A stretch of DNA of 64,000 nucleotides from Cellulosilyticum sp. (GTDB lineage Bacteria; Bacillota; Clostridia; Lachnospirales; Cellulosilyticaceae), in assembly GCA_015058045.1 (NCBI GenBank), contig SVDC01000016.1:1-64000 (forward strand). The letters run 5' to 3'. Below the pieces are notes generated by a model. The model searched no databases, was not told where the DNA came from, and worked only from the letters and a program-made list of their open reading frames with translations. The position numbers and the translations under genes were made by a program. Shown piece after piece: positions 19,998-30,646 of this stretch; the stretch's first letter is position 1; each line of letters starts with the position of its first letter.

Positions 19998-21392
19998 CTA
20001 TCTCTCTAATGTCCTATCCTTGCTGTTGCCTTCTTTTAATTCTTTTCCCACTACAATGCACATAGTGGTAAAGCAAGCTATTCCACCAATAAGGTTTGAA
20101 ATGGGCTCTGCCATAAACACCCCATTATGTCCTAATCCAAAAAGATGTGGTAGAAGCATCGTTAAAGGCACCACAATAATCGCTTTTCGAAGCAGTGAGA
20201 AAAAAACGGCTTGTTTGGATTTTCCTAATGCTACAAATACAGATTGTCCTGCAAACTGAAAAGCCATCATAAAGAAGCCGAAGAAATAGATTTTTAGTGC
20301 ATCTACTGTAGCATAAAGTACTTCTGTCTCCTGTGTAAAACACTTAATAAAAACTTGTGGCCATGTGTTAAGTCCCCCCCACACAACCAATGTATAAATG
20401 ATACAAACAATGGATGTAAATCGAATAGCCTCTTTGACCCTATGATATTGCTTTGCGCCATAGTTATATCCTATAACAGGCTGTGCTCCATTGGTTAAGC
20501 CTTGTACTGGCATTACCACTACTTCCCTAATGGTATTAATAATGGTCATAACACCTATGTATAAATCTCCTCCAAATTGTGCTAAGGTTGCGTTACAGAT
20601 AATCTGTACACTACCATTGGTAACTGCCATAATAAAGCCTGCTAAGCCTAAACCTGTAATTTGCTTAACTCTTTCTTTTTTAAGCCTAAAGCATTTCAGC
20701 TTTAATTTCAGCTGGCAACGTTCACTGGTTAAGAATTGCATGACCCATATAGCAGAAACACTCTGCGCAATAACCGTAGCAAATGCTGCGCCTTTTACAC
20801 CCATATGAAATACAAATAGAAAAATAGGATCTAAAATCATATTCACCAATGCACCTAATATCACTGTCCACATCCCTACACGTGCAAAGCCTTGTGCATT
20901 AATAAAACCATTCATCCCTAAGCCAATCATGACAAATAAACTGCCACATAAATAAATGCTAATATAATCATTGGCATATTGAAAAGTGGCTTCACTGGCT
21001 CCAAATAAAAATAAAAGTGGCTTTTTAAATAGGAGTCCTAATATCGTTAGAAGCACGCCTACTCCTACTAGTAAAACAAAACTATTCCCCATAATACATT
21101 CTGCTTCTTCATTTTCCCCTCTACCTCTGGCAATAGAGCAAAGCGGTGCTCCTCCCATTCCAAATAAATTGGTAAAGGCACTAACTAAGGTAATAATCGG
21201 TAATGCAACACCTATTCCTGTTAAGGAAAGGGTAGCATCCTCTGGTAGCATGCCAAGATAGATACGATCCATGACACTATAAAGTACATTAATGAGCTGT
21301 GCTACTGTCATCGGTATGGCTAATCGCATAATATTTTTCGTAATACTTCCCTTTGAAAAATCATTTTTCATTTTATTCATCCTTACTTTCAT
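19998..21392 (-). CDS. MATE-family efflux transporter
   Basis: 12-TM MatE pattern: IMRLAIPMTVAQLINVLYSVMDRIYLG, GLTNGAQPVIGYNYGAK. Confidence 0.93.
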   Translation of the reverse strand: MKVRMNKMKNDFSKGSITKNIMRLAIPMTVAQLINVLYSVMDRIYLGMLPEDATLSLTGIGVALPIITLVSAFTNLFGMGGAPLCSIARGRGENEEAECIMGNSFVLLVGVGVLLTILGLLFKKPLLFLFGASEATFQYANDYISIYLCGSLFVMIGLGMNGFINAQGFARVGMWTVILGALVNMILDPIFLFVFHMGVKGAAFATVIAQSVSAIWVMQFLTSERCQLKLKLKCFRLKKERVKQITGLGLAGFIMAVTNGSVQIICNATLAQFGGDLYIGVMTIINTIREVVVMPVQGLTNGAQPVIGYNYGAKQYHRVKEAIRFTSIVCIIYTLVVWGGLNTWPQVFIKCFTQETEVLYATVDALKIYFFGFFMMAFQFAGQSVFVALGKSKQAVFFSLLRKAIIVVPLTMLLPHLFGLGHNGVFMAEPISNLIGGIACFTTMCIVVGKELKEGNSKDRTLER

Positions 21393-21528
21393 CCATTTAA
21401 AAATAGATGTTTGTTTATTAGTATATCTTAAGTCTAATTATACTTTTTTTCAAATTTTTCATCATATTTCTTGCCACTTTTCTTATTAAATATATTCAGT
21501 AGACGATATATACTAGGGGTGATTTATT

Positions 21529-22128
21529 TTGAAAATTCAAAATACATCTATTCAATTTTCTAATACAACTCAGGGAAGTCATACCTTATCTAATATCATG
21601 ACTAAGGCTATAAAAAATTATAGAGATGAATATTTGACAGGTCTAACCGATGAGGAACGTAAAGAAATTCAGAAAGAAATCAAAGCTTATTTAGAAAGTA
21701 TTCCTGAAGGTGGTAAAGTGGATTCCAAGAAGCTTAATGATATTGTCATGAAGCTCTTAAAAACATATGGTTTTAAGGGAAATATGGAAGATATGGCTCA
21801 AATCATTATAGGAGAAGTGGTATTACAATTACATGAAGAAAGTAATGTATCAAAGGACGCTGCCATTGCTTATGAGAAATTAACAGCTGGTTCACCTTTA
21901 CCACCGTTTAATACACCTTCTTCTCTTGAAAATACTGAAGAAGAAAGCATCACTCAAATTATTACGAATTCGGACGGTAGTAAGAGTCTTGTTACAATTA
22001 AAAACCATGTCATTCTTTCTACTGTCAAACTTGAAGCAACCTCACCATTAACCGAACAAAATACTTCAACTTATATTCAATCTACAGATTCTATTGCATC
22101 CCTAATAGGCAATATAGAAAAGGAGTAA
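21529..22128 (+). CDS. Hypothetical protein (TTG start)
   Basis: ORF with aggggtg RBS directly upstream of and adjacent to the GH3 gene. Confidence 0.55.
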   Translation: MKIQNTSIQFSNTTQGSHTLSNIMTKAIKNYRDEYLTGLTDEERKEIQKEIKAYLESIPEGGKVDSKKLNDIVMKLLKTYGFKGNMEDMAQIIIGEVVLQLHEESNVSKDAAIAYEKLTAGSPLPPFNTPSSLENTEEESITQIITNSDGSKSLVTIKNHVILSTVKLEATSPLTEQNTSTYIQSTDSIASLIGNIEKE

Positions 22129-22131
22129 TAT

Positions 22132-24129
22132 ATGCACAACTTATTAAATCAACTAACACTTACTGAAAAACTTGAACTTTTAATTGGAGAAGATATGTGG
22201 CATACCAAAGCCATTGAACGCTTAGGATTAGATTCAATTCGAATGTGCGATGGTCCTCATGGCCTTAGAAAAATGGTAAATGATCGCGAAAGTATCGGTG
22301 AAGTGATTCCTAGTATCGCTTTCCCTACACTATCTGCGCTTTCAACAACCTGGAATCCAGACCTTGCTTATCAAATGGGAACTGCACTAGCTAGTGAATG
22401 TCAACTGAATGAGGTAGATGTCTTACTGGGACCTGGTATCAATATCAAACGTACCCCTTTATGTGGTCGTAATTTCGAATATTTTTCAGAAGATCCTTTC
22501 CTAGCTGGTAAGATGGCGACTGCTTATACCTTAGGTGTAGAAGAACACGGCACTGCAACTTGCTTAAAACATTTTAGTGCCAATAATCAAGAATTTGATC
22601 GTATGTGTATTGACTCCAAGGTAGACCTCCGTACTCTTCATGAAATTTACTTTAAACCTTTTGAAATGGTTATTTCTGATGCCTCACCTAGCTCCATTAT
22701 GTGTGCTTATAATAAACTTAATGGTACCTATTGTAGCCAAAATAAATGGCTTCTTACAGATATCTTAAGAGATACTTTAGGATTTAAAGGACTAGCGGTT
22801 TCTGATTGGTGGGCTGTTCATGACTCTAGTGCTTCCCTTAAAGCAGGCCTTGAGCTTCAAATGCCTTATGCCGATTACCACTTACCAAATCTTATGGCCG
22901 CTTACGAAAAAGGTGAAATCACCATTGAAGAAATTGATGCAGCTGTAGAGACCATTCTCTCCTTTATAGATGACCGTATTAAAGCACGTCAAATGCCTCC
23001 ATCTAATATATCTATGGAAGAAAAGCATCAGCTTGCTAAAGATATTGCTCTAGAAAGTATGGTTCTTCTTAAAAATGAAGACCATCTCCTTCCGATCACT
23101 ACAAATAAGTTTAAAAAAGTGGTACTGATTGGCGAATATGCAGATAAACCTTTTATCCAAGGTGGTGGTAGTGCTAGAGTCAATGCACTATTTGTAGATA
23201 GTACAGTAGAAACTCTTAAAGAAATTGCACCAAAAGACTTAGAAATTCATTATGCTGGTGTTTATGCAACTTGGACACCTCATCATGATGTAGAAAACAT
23301 ATTACGTGGTATAGAAGCTGCAAAAGAAGCGGATATAGCTGTTGTATTTGTAGGTACAGGGGACATAGTCGAAACAGAAAGTGCTGACCGTGAGCATATT
23401 AAACTCAAAAAGGCAGCTGAAATTCTTATTCTTCAAGTTGCTAAGGTTAATCCTAATACGGTTGTTGTCTTACAAGCAGGCTCAGCTATTGATATGAGTT
23501 CTTGGATTTCTGAAGTAAAAGCTGTTGTTTTACAAGGCTTTTCAGGTTGTGCAAGTGGCTCTGCCCTAGCTGAAATTTTACTAGGACATGTTTCACCTAG
23601 TGGTAAGCTTACAGAAACTTATCCACTTCACCTAGAAGATTGCCCTGCTTATGAAGAAGACCTAGGTAACGGACTCACTGTACATTATATAGAAGGCATT
23701 ATGGTCGGTTATCGCTATTATAATACTTATAACAAAGAGGTTGCCTTCCCATTTGGATTCGGTCTTTCTTATACGGACTTTAGCTATAACCATCTTGCAA
23801 TTCAACCTAATGAAGACGGTGAAAAAATGAATATCAGCTGCGAGATTACTAATATAGGTACCTATGCTGCCAAAGAAATCGCTCAGCTTTATGTTCATTA
23901 TGAAAATAGTCCTGTGATTCGTCCTGTTCAAGAATTAAAAGGCTTCCAAAAAGTCTTCCTTAATCCAGGTGAAACAAAGATCATTACCTTCTCTATTTCA
24001 AAAGAAGACCTTACATATTTTGATGCTACTTCACAAACTTGGAAAATGGATGAACCTTCTGTTACCTTCCAAGTTGGTAGCTCCTCTAGAGCCATTCATC
24101 TATCAGATACACTTATGCTAAATCACTAA
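22132..24129 (+). CDS. Glycoside hydrolase family 3 (beta-glucosidase-like) with C-terminal Fn3-like domain
   Basis: KHFSANNQEFDR, GLAVSDWWAVHD nucleophile region, C-terminal PVIRPVQELKGFQKVFLNPGET. Confidence 0.95.
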   Translation: MHNLLNQLTLTEKLELLIGEDMWHTKAIERLGLDSIRMCDGPHGLRKMVNDRESIGEVIPSIAFPTLSALSTTWNPDLAYQMGTALASECQLNEVDVLLGPGINIKRTPLCGRNFEYFSEDPFLAGKMATAYTLGVEEHGTATCLKHFSANNQEFDRMCIDSKVDLRTLHEIYFKPFEMVISDASPSSIMCAYNKLNGTYCSQNKWLLTDILRDTLGFKGLAVSDWWAVHDSSASLKAGLELQMPYADYHLPNLMAAYEKGEITIEEIDAAVETILSFIDDRIKARQMPPSNISMEEKHQLAKDIALESMVLLKNEDHLLPITTNKFKKVVLIGEYADKPFIQGGGSARVNALFVDSTVETLKEIAPKDLEIHYAGVYATWTPHHDVENILRGIEAAKEADIAVVFVGTGDIVETESADREHIKLKKAAEILILQVAKVNPNTVVVLQAGSAIDMSSWISEVKAVVLQGFSGCASGSALAEILLGHVSPSGKLTETYPLHLEDCPAYEEDLGNGLTVHYIEGIMVGYRYYNTYNKEVAFPFGFGLSYTDFSYNHLAIQPNEDGEKMNISCEITNIGTYAAKEIAQLYVHYENSPVIRPVQELKGFQKVFLNPGETKIITFSISKEDLTYFDATSQTWKMDEPSVTFQVGSSSRAIHLSDTLMLNH

Positions 24130-24201
24130 AATAAGTCTTGTACTTCTTATAGTCTAGTGCTACATGGCAGTATCTGCTCTGATTTATCATCATTACATAA
24201 C

Positions 24202-24234
24202 AAAAAAGCGTATCCCCTCTTGGATACGCTTTTT
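24202..24234. terminator. Bidirectional terminator
   Basis: aaaaaagcgtatccCCTCTTggatacgctttttt. Confidence 0.85.
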
Positions 24235-24255
24235 GAATGACTTTAAATTTCTATA

Positions 24256-24729
24256 TTAACCTGCTTTATGATAAATTTCTTTATAATCATGGATATTTTC
24301 GCAAGCTAAATCTGCATCTGATATAACCATTGGCTCTTTATTCTCATATGCTAATAAAAAAGTATAGCTCTTTCCAATTATAAGTGGCTCATAATTTTCA
24401 TAAACTAGCATACACTTTTCACCTGCATAGTAGCCCTCATAATAAGGCTCGCAAATGGTTATAATCCTATTTTTTGTTAAGTTCCCTTTATAGACTTCTT
24501 CAATTCTAATCTTTGTCCTTGTGAAACCAGAAAACTCATCTAATGAAATATTTTCTTTCTCTGGTAAAACAGTTGCCTTAACTGTATGTAGGATAGTATT
24601 TTTCTTTTCTGCCTGATTTTCTTCTTGAGTAAACTGTTCTTTTTTGGAAGGTCTTTCATAGGTTTTCGTGAGATTAAAAAATATGAAAAACCTGTTTCGT
24701 AAATTCTGCCACAAATTCTGCTTTTTCAT
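24256..24729 (-). CDS. Hypothetical protein
   Basis: 157-aa ORF with RBS; no recognisable domain. Confidence 0.55.
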   Translation of the reverse strand: MKKQNLWQNLRNRFFIFFNLTKTYERPSKKEQFTQEENQAEKKNTILHTVKATVLPEKENISLDEFSGFTRTKIRIEEVYKGNLTKNRIITICEPYYEGYYAGEKCMLVYENYEPLIIGKSYTFLLAYENKEPMVISDADLACENIHDYKEIYHKAG

Positions 24730-25035
24730 ATCTATGACCTCCTTTTAAATAGATGTTTCCTTATGCCTCTGTCCACGTCTTGTCTGTATGATTATTATAC
24801 CCTCTATCTAAAATAAAATCACAGAAATAAGCATATTGTAATCTCTCTATTAAGAAATTGTAATATTTCTTGGCTGTGTTAGTCTACTTTGTGATTCATT
24901 ACTCTTCTCTAAAAATAATCCTGCCCATTGTTATTGATTTTTCTATGTTTCTTTGCATAATATCTCTCTAAATAACTTCGATTCTTTCTTTTATACCTAG
25001 GCTATTTAATCTTTGATTGATTCTATACCTATGAC

Positions 25036-26598
25036 TTAGTGTACTGTATTCTCATAATAGAAATAATCGAAATCAGCTGCAATGCGGCTACCACATCCAC
25101 CATTATTAGCATAAATCCCTACTAATGTACCTGTATGACGTTTACGGTCTTCTGGTACCCCTTCATCACATAAGTAAATACAATTTTCAAGAACGCCCCC
25201 TAGATACCAAGTTTGCCCATCTAAGCTATAGTAGAAGGAACGTGTCAGTTTTTCTACCACTACTTTTAAGTAAATTGGCCCTTCTGGTACATCTTCAATC
25301 GTTGCCATAACCTCTTCACCTTGATTACGGTTAATCACAAGCATCAGTTTTCTACCAGACTCATAGCATAAACTCCATCTAGCATAGGTTGCTGTACTAT
25401 AATAACAAGTTAAACCTGCTTGCTCTCCATCTTTAGTTGGATTAAACTCTAATTTTGTACTCGCTATATACTTAAGTTCTTCTTCTCTTCTAAGAAGTGT
25501 ATTCTTTGCGCGTCTTTCAAAAAGCTGGCCATCTCTAGTCCAAAGCCTTATATGTCCTGGTCTTTCAGTCAGAGACCAGGCACTATTATCTGGATTTCTA
25601 ACCCATTGCCACATCAAATTAAGCCTCTCTTCATTAAAATCATCTCTTGTGATTTTCTCAAATGGATGTGGCATTAACTTAGGAAAGACTTGTGTGGTAC
25701 TTGGCCCTTGTCCTTCATTGACAATAAACCAACCATCTTCGGTCCATCTTACTGGATCTAAAGCTGTTTCTCTTCCAATGGTTGTATAGTTCCCTTGATT
25801 TGGTCTACCACATAAATAAACCATCCACCAATCTCCTGCTGGTGTTTGAACTAATTTTCCATGTCCCGCACGTTGAATCGGTGCAGTTGGATCCATTTGT
25901 CTCATCACTGGATTATATGGAGAAAGTTCATAAGGCCCTAATAAATTTTTAGAACGTGCCACATTAATACCATGTCCATAACCGGTCCCACCCTCTGCTA
26001 CCATGGCATAGTAATAGCCGTCTTTTTTAAAGATATGTGGTCCTTCTGGACATCTTTCACCTGTTCCTGGCCATGCCACTTTAGGTGCCTCTAATACCTT
26101 TGTACAATCCTCACTTAAACGAACCACTTGTGCACCTGCTGCAATCACCATATAGTGAGTGCCATCGTCATCAATAAAATGTGAAGGATCAATATTATCT
26201 ACTTCTAGGCAAATTGGTTTAGAGTAAGGCCCTTCTGGCTTATCTGATACCATCATCAGCTGTCTTCTTAAAACATCATTCCCACGTTTACCATCTCCAT
26301 TTAAACGGAGTGTTGCAAAAATATAAAATTTTCCATCATGATAAGAAATATCTGGTGCCCATATTCCATGCGAATCTGGAATATTAGATAAATCTAAATC
26401 ATCATTGCTCGTAATGGCATGACCAATGACTTCCCAGTGCACTAAGTCCTTTGAATGGGAAATAACAATAGCTGGGAAGTATTGAAAGGTGGAATTAACC
26501 GTATAGTAATCTTCACCTACTCTAATGATGGATGGATCTGGAAAAAAACCTCTATGTACAGGATTATGATATATTTCCTCGTTATGCATAAATTTCAT
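25036..26598 (-). CDS. Glycoside hydrolase family 43 (beta-xylosidase/alpha-arabinofuranosidase-like) with C-terminal concanavalin-like domain
   Basis: NPVHRGFFPDPSIIRVGEDYY, WAPDISYHDGKFYIF, EGPHIFKKDGYYY. Confidence 0.95.
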   Translation of the reverse strand: MKFMHNEEIYHNPVHRGFFPDPSIIRVGEDYYTVNSTFQYFPAIVISHSKDLVHWEVIGHAITSNDDLDLSNIPDSHGIWAPDISYHDGKFYIFATLRLNGDGKRGNDVLRRQLMMVSDKPEGPYSKPICLEVDNIDPSHFIDDDGTHYMVIAAGAQVVRLSEDCTKVLEAPKVAWPGTGERCPEGPHIFKKDGYYYAMVAEGGTGYGHGINVARSKNLLGPYELSPYNPVMRQMDPTAPIQRAGHGKLVQTPAGDWWMVYLCGRPNQGNYTTIGRETALDPVRWTEDGWFIVNEGQGPSTTQVFPKLMPHPFEKITRDDFNEERLNLMWQWVRNPDNSAWSLTERPGHIRLWTRDGQLFERRAKNTLLRREEELKYIASTKLEFNPTKDGEQAGLTCYYSTATYARWSLCYESGRKLMLVINRNQGEEVMATIEDVPEGPIYLKVVVEKLTRSFYYSLDGQTWYLGGVLENCIYLCDEGVPEDRKRHTGTLVGIYANNGGCGSRIAADFDYFYYENTVH

Positions 26599-26721
26599 CT
26601 CCTATTTTTCTAATTAAATAACTTAAATATAGTTTATACAAAACTTTTTAAAACTTCAATAAAAAGTTTTTGATTCTCCTGAAAATTTTGCATAAAAAAT
26701 AAGAGGATAGTATCTATCCTC

Positions 26722-26925
26722 CTACTGTAAACTTTGATTCAGCTTAAAAATATTTTCAATTTCATTTCCTGCTTCATCATAGCACTTCACATCTGCTCCT
26801 GTTATATAGCCTACTGTATCGCGATCTAAAACCGAACCTCTAAGCTTTAATAGTGCCTCTTCTTCCATAGGTAAATCAGCATACTTGGTTTCTCCATCAA
26901 GCGTTGCCACCATCTTTATTTTCAT
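26722..26925 (-). CDS. Small hypothetical protein (67 aa)
   Basis: ORF with an aaaggagat RBS upstream. Confidence 0.5.
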   Translation of the reverse strand: MKIKMVATLDGETKYADLPMEEEALLKLRGSVLDRDTVGYITGADVKCYDEAGNEIENIFKLNQSLQ

Positions 26926-26990
26926 CTCTTATCTCCTTTAAAACGTATATAGATTAAACTTACGCATTATAAGTTTTAGTATATCCCATT

Positions 26991-27563
26991 TTAAAGAACC
27001 TTATCGATTATACCATAGGCTTTTGCTTCTTCTGCACTTAAGTAATGGTCTCTTTCTGTATCTCTTTCTATTTCTTCAACTGTTTTCCCTGTATTTTCAG
27101 CTAAAATCTCATTGACTCTTTTTTTCGTATTTAAAAGATGTTTTGCCGTAATTTCTACATCTGTTGCTTGCCCCTTAGCACCGCCCATAGGTTGATGAAT
27201 CATAATCTCAGCATGGGGCAAGGCATAGCGCTTTCCTTTTGTGCCACCTGCTAATAAAAAAGAAGCCATACTTGCTGCCATCCCCATACAAATGGTTACC
27301 ACATCACATTTAATATAGTGCATAGTATCATAAATGGCAAAGCCTGAAGTAATTTCTCCACCTGGACTATTAATATACAAATAAATATCTTTATCAGGAT
27401 CTTGTGCTTCTAAAAAAAGGAGCTGAGCCACAATTAAATTAGCACTTACTGCACTTACTTCTTCCCCTAAAAATAAAATCCTATCATTAAGGAGCTTAGA
27501 ATAAATATCATAGCTTCTTTCTCCACGTCCTGTCTGTTCTAATACTATTGGTACATAACTCAT
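26991..27563 (-). CDS. clpP: ATP-dependent Clp protease proteolytic subunit (start refined to MSYVPIV)
   Basis: [32 protein letters not shown] (catalytic Ser), [18 protein letters not shown] (catalytic His). Confidence 0.95.
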   Translation of the reverse strand: MSYVPIVLEQTGRGERSYDIYSKLLNDRILFLGEEVSAVSANLIVAQLLFLEAQDPDKDIYLYINSPGGEITSGFAIYDTMHYIKCDVVTICMGMAASMASFLLAGGTKGKRYALPHAEIMIHQPMGGAKGQATDVEITAKHLLNTKKRVNEILAENTGKTVEEIERDTERDHYLSAEEAKAYGIIDKVL

Positions 27564-28048
27564 GCCGCCCATTCCCCACTTTCTACTAAACTGATCTGTT
27601 GTCTCTTATAGGATGCCATGTCATCATTTTTAATCAGATATAGGACCTTTTTATGCTTTGATTTCTTACGACTTGAAAAACCTGAATAAAACATACCTAG
27701 TTTTAATGAATGGATAGCGAGTTGTTTTTCCTTGCGATAACTATAAGGACTAGCTAAATAAATCCTTTTAAACGCATAAGTAAATGCTTGCTGAGAATCA
27801 TAACCTGCTTCTAAGGCAATCTCACAAATAGGCTCCTTCGTTTTTTCTAAACGCTTTGCCGCCTCTTCTAAACGTCTTCTTTGCAAATACTGGTGCATAC
27901 TGCAACCAACTTCTTTTGTAAAAGTTCTTGTTAAATGATATTTGGAATACCCTACTTGGCATGCTATATGTTCTAGATTTAAAGGGTCAGACAAATGTTC
28001 TTCTATATAATCCATCACTTTTTCAGATAGGGACTGCTCTTGTTTCAT
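27560..28048 (-). CDS. AraC-family transcriptional regulator, HTH domain at N-terminus
   Basis: [50 protein letters not shown]...[16 protein letters not shown]. Confidence 0.9.
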   Translation of the reverse strand: MKQEQSLSEKVMDYIEEHLSDPLNLEHIACQVGYSKYHLTRTFTKEVGCSMHQYLQRRRLEEAAKRLEKTKEPICEIALEAGYDSQQAFTYAFKRIYLASPYSYRKEKQLAIHSLKLGMFYSGFSSRKKSKHKKVLYLIKNDDMASYKRQQISLVESGEWAA

Positions 28049-28198
28049 CTTCTCACCTTCCTACTATAATCTAGTCTTATTATAGCGAATCCCCCATCTA
28101 ATTACTTTATAAAAATTGCGGTTTTATAAAATAAGACGTTTCACTAGAGCTAAAAATGAGTTTAAATTTATACAACTTACTTTGATAGACACTTCCTT

Positions 28199-29056
28199 CT
28201 AGAAGATACTGCCTACAGCATACATCATTTTAGGCAAATCCTCTCTATAATCAAGGTCATTAGGATTTAAACTATTAATGACAACGCCATCACTACCATC
28301 ATGACCTGTGGCATGAATATAGCGTTCATCTCCTATATACATGGCCACATGCCCTGGATAATAAAATAAATCCCCTGGCTTTTTTGCTTCAAATTCAATA
28401 GGATGCACTGGAAAACCTTCTTTAATTTTAGCATCTCTAAAAATGATAATCCCATTTAATAAGTAGGCCATGGAAGTAAGCCCTGAACAATCTATTCCTA
28501 AAGGACTTTTTCCACCCCAACGATACTGTGTCCCTAAATAAGATAATGCAGAAGCTACAATTTTTTTTCTAAGTGCAGTTTCATCCTGGCTAGAAGGCGT
28601 GTCATAATAGCTTCCAAAAACACCTTCTTTAACATAACCTTCCACTCCATTATTCAGTTTAACCTTTGCCCAACCACCTTTAGTTGGTGCAGGACTAAGC
28701 AAAGTCACTAATGCGCCTCTTGTTAAAGTTTGAAGCCGAATACCTTGTACCTTAGGGCAGGCTAATACATCTACATAGGCTTTGATAATGACGCGCCTTT
28801 GGGTTTTCATAGCCTCCCATGCTACTTTTTCTTGTTGGGTCAAAAAATATAAATCCTCCACTGGTATATACCCTTCATAACGATAATGGGTCCTTACTTT
28901 TACCCAACTAGGATTAGCCCTTTCTATGATTTCAACAGGCATGCCATATAGCCCTTCATCTTGGATCGTAGAAGTCTGATTTTCTAAAGTGAGTACATCA
29001 TACTGAGGCTGACCATATATGGTCACTACGGTTTTATTGATTAAAGCACGTTGCAT
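28199..29056 (-). CDS. SH3 plus NlpC/P60 cell-wall endopeptidase
   Basis: RWGGKSPLGIDCSGLTSMAYLLNG (catalytic Cys), PGHVAMYIGDERYIHATG (His). Confidence 0.93.
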   Translation of the reverse strand: MQRALINKTVVTIYGQPQYDVLTLENQTSTIQDEGLYGMPVEIIERANPSWVKVRTHYRYEGYIPVEDLYFLTQQEKVAWEAMKTQRRVIIKAYVDVLACPKVQGIRLQTLTRGALVTLLSPAPTKGGWAKVKLNNGVEGYVKEGVFGSYYDTPSSQDETALRKKIVASALSYLGTQYRWGGKSPLGIDCSGLTSMAYLLNGIIIFRDAKIKEGFPVHPIEFEAKKPGDLFYYPGHVAMYIGDERYIHATGHDGSDGVVINSLNPNDLDYREDLPKMMYAVGSIF

Positions 29057-29320
29057 GTTTCATCTCCCTTCACTTTTTTAATCCCTATTTTTTATTAATA
29101 TCTATCTACCTTCTCTTCTATTTTATTATCCTTCCGCTTAAATCATCCCTTCTTTATGCCTTGCATCATCTACAAATTGCAATCAACTCATCAACATTAA
29201 ACCTTCTAAACAAATATGTCTATTTAGATTTTTTTAACTATATGTTATATTACTATTAAATAAATAGATCTTTATTAACTTGAAGTTTAATAATCTATTA
29301 AAACTTAAGAGGGAGAAACA

Positions 29321-29452
29321 ATGTATCGTATAATATTGTTCGATTTAGATGGCACAAGAAGCAATAAAGCGGATGTTATAGAAAACGTTCTAAGGCAATT
29401 AGAAGTAACACCAGAAAAAAAGCTAGAAACGATTATGATTGAGCTATTTTAA
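29321..29452 (+). pseudogene. HAD phosphatase remnant (43 codons)
   Basis: MYRIILFDLDGTRSNKADVIENVLRQLEVTPEKKLETIMIELF: motif I joined to a segment resembling the region before the late acidic motif; core missing. Confidence 0.65.
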
Positions 29453-29511
29453 TTTTTGTAAGCATCATGTATTCGTATAAAACAAATAAAAATTTTATGA
29501 GGTGAAAAATA

Positions 29512-30594
29512 GTGATTAAAAAAAGAAATATTTCAATAGTGATCATTTCAATAGTTGCTATATTAGTGTTATTAACTTGTTTTACCCGTACTAAGCAGGT
29601 AGAGGAATCCCTATCTCCTCTTCAAGAGACTGGGCAGATTTACTTATATGGAGAATCACATGGGGTTAAAAAGATTTTAGATAAAGAGTTTGAATTATGG
29701 TATGACTACTACCACACTCAAGGAATGAGACATTTATTTATTGAATATCCCTATTATACAGCAGAGTTCTTAAATATATGGATGCAATCAGATGAGGATG
29801 AAATACTAAATGAGTTATATGCTGATTGGGAAGGAACTCAGGCCCAAGTACCAGAGGTTAAAGAATTTCTTCAGAAAATAAAAATGCAATGTCCAGAAAC
29901 TATTTTTCATGGAACAGATGTTGGGCATCAGTACCAATCTGCCGGAAAGAGATTTTTGGAATATCTTAAAAAGAATAATTTAGAAGACTCCGCCCAATAT
30001 ACATTAACACTAGAAGCAATCGAACAAGGTAAGAATTATTATAAAGGTCCAGACCATGTATACCGTGAAAATAAAATGACAGAGAACTTTATTCGTGAAT
30101 TTAACAATTTAAGTGGTGAAAATATTATGGGCATTTATGGTTCTGCTCATACAGAGATAGAGGCTATGGATTACTCTACTCAATCTATTCCATGTATGGC
30201 AAATCAACTGAAAGCCCTTTATGGTGATGCACTCTCTACTGAAGATTTATCTATTTTAAGTAAGGATATTGATTCCTATCGAACAGATACCATTAATATT
30301 AATGGAAAGGACTATAAAGCACTCTATTTTGGGGAGCAAGATATAACAGGCTTTAGTAAAGACTATAAATCCAGAGCATTTTGGCGATTAGAAAATGCTT
30401 ATACGGACTTTAAAAATATGCCTACAAAACAAAATGTGCTACCTTATAACAATTACCCTATGTTGATAGAAGAAGAACAAGTTTTTATAATAGAGTATAC
30501 AAAAGAAGATAACTCTGTTATAAGAGAATACCACCGTTCCGATGGACTTATTTGGAATGATTTACCCACAACACAGGAGTTTACAATAGAATAG
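29512..30594 (+). CDS. Membrane-anchored protein of the erythromycin-esterase/ChaN/TIKI-like superfamily
   Basis: N-terminal TM; GESHG, LFIEYPYYTAEFL, FHGTDVGHQY, IYGSAHTE motifs. Confidence 0.55.
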   Translation: MIKKRNISIVIISIVAILVLLTCFTRTKQVEESLSPLQETGQIYLYGESHGVKKILDKEFELWYDYYHTQGMRHLFIEYPYYTAEFLNIWMQSDEDEILNELYADWEGTQAQVPEVKEFLQKIKMQCPETIFHGTDVGHQYQSAGKRFLEYLKKNNLEDSAQYTLTLEAIEQGKNYYKGPDHVYRENKMTENFIREFNNLSGENIMGIYGSAHTEIEAMDYSTQSIPCMANQLKALYGDALSTEDLSILSKDIDSYRTDTININGKDYKALYFGEQDITGFSKDYKSRAFWRLENAYTDFKNMPTKQNVLPYNNYPMLIEEEQVFIIEYTKEDNSVIREYHRSDGLIWNDLPTTQEFTIE

Positions 30595-30600
30595 CATAAT

Positions 30601-30632
30601 AAGAGGGCTTCCATAGGAGGCCCTCTTATTAT
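30601..30632. terminator. Bidirectional terminator
   Basis: aagagggcttccataggaggccctctt between convergent genes. Confidence 0.7.
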
Positions 30633-30646
30633 TCTACTTTATCCAT

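Noticed and set aside
20020-21261. Several plus-strand ORFs antisense to the MATE gene
   Set aside because: Shadow ORFs opposite a strong coding frame; no RBS or domain signature.
23662-23931. 89-aa ORF antisense to GH3 gene
   Set aside because: Antisense shadow of a clear CDS.
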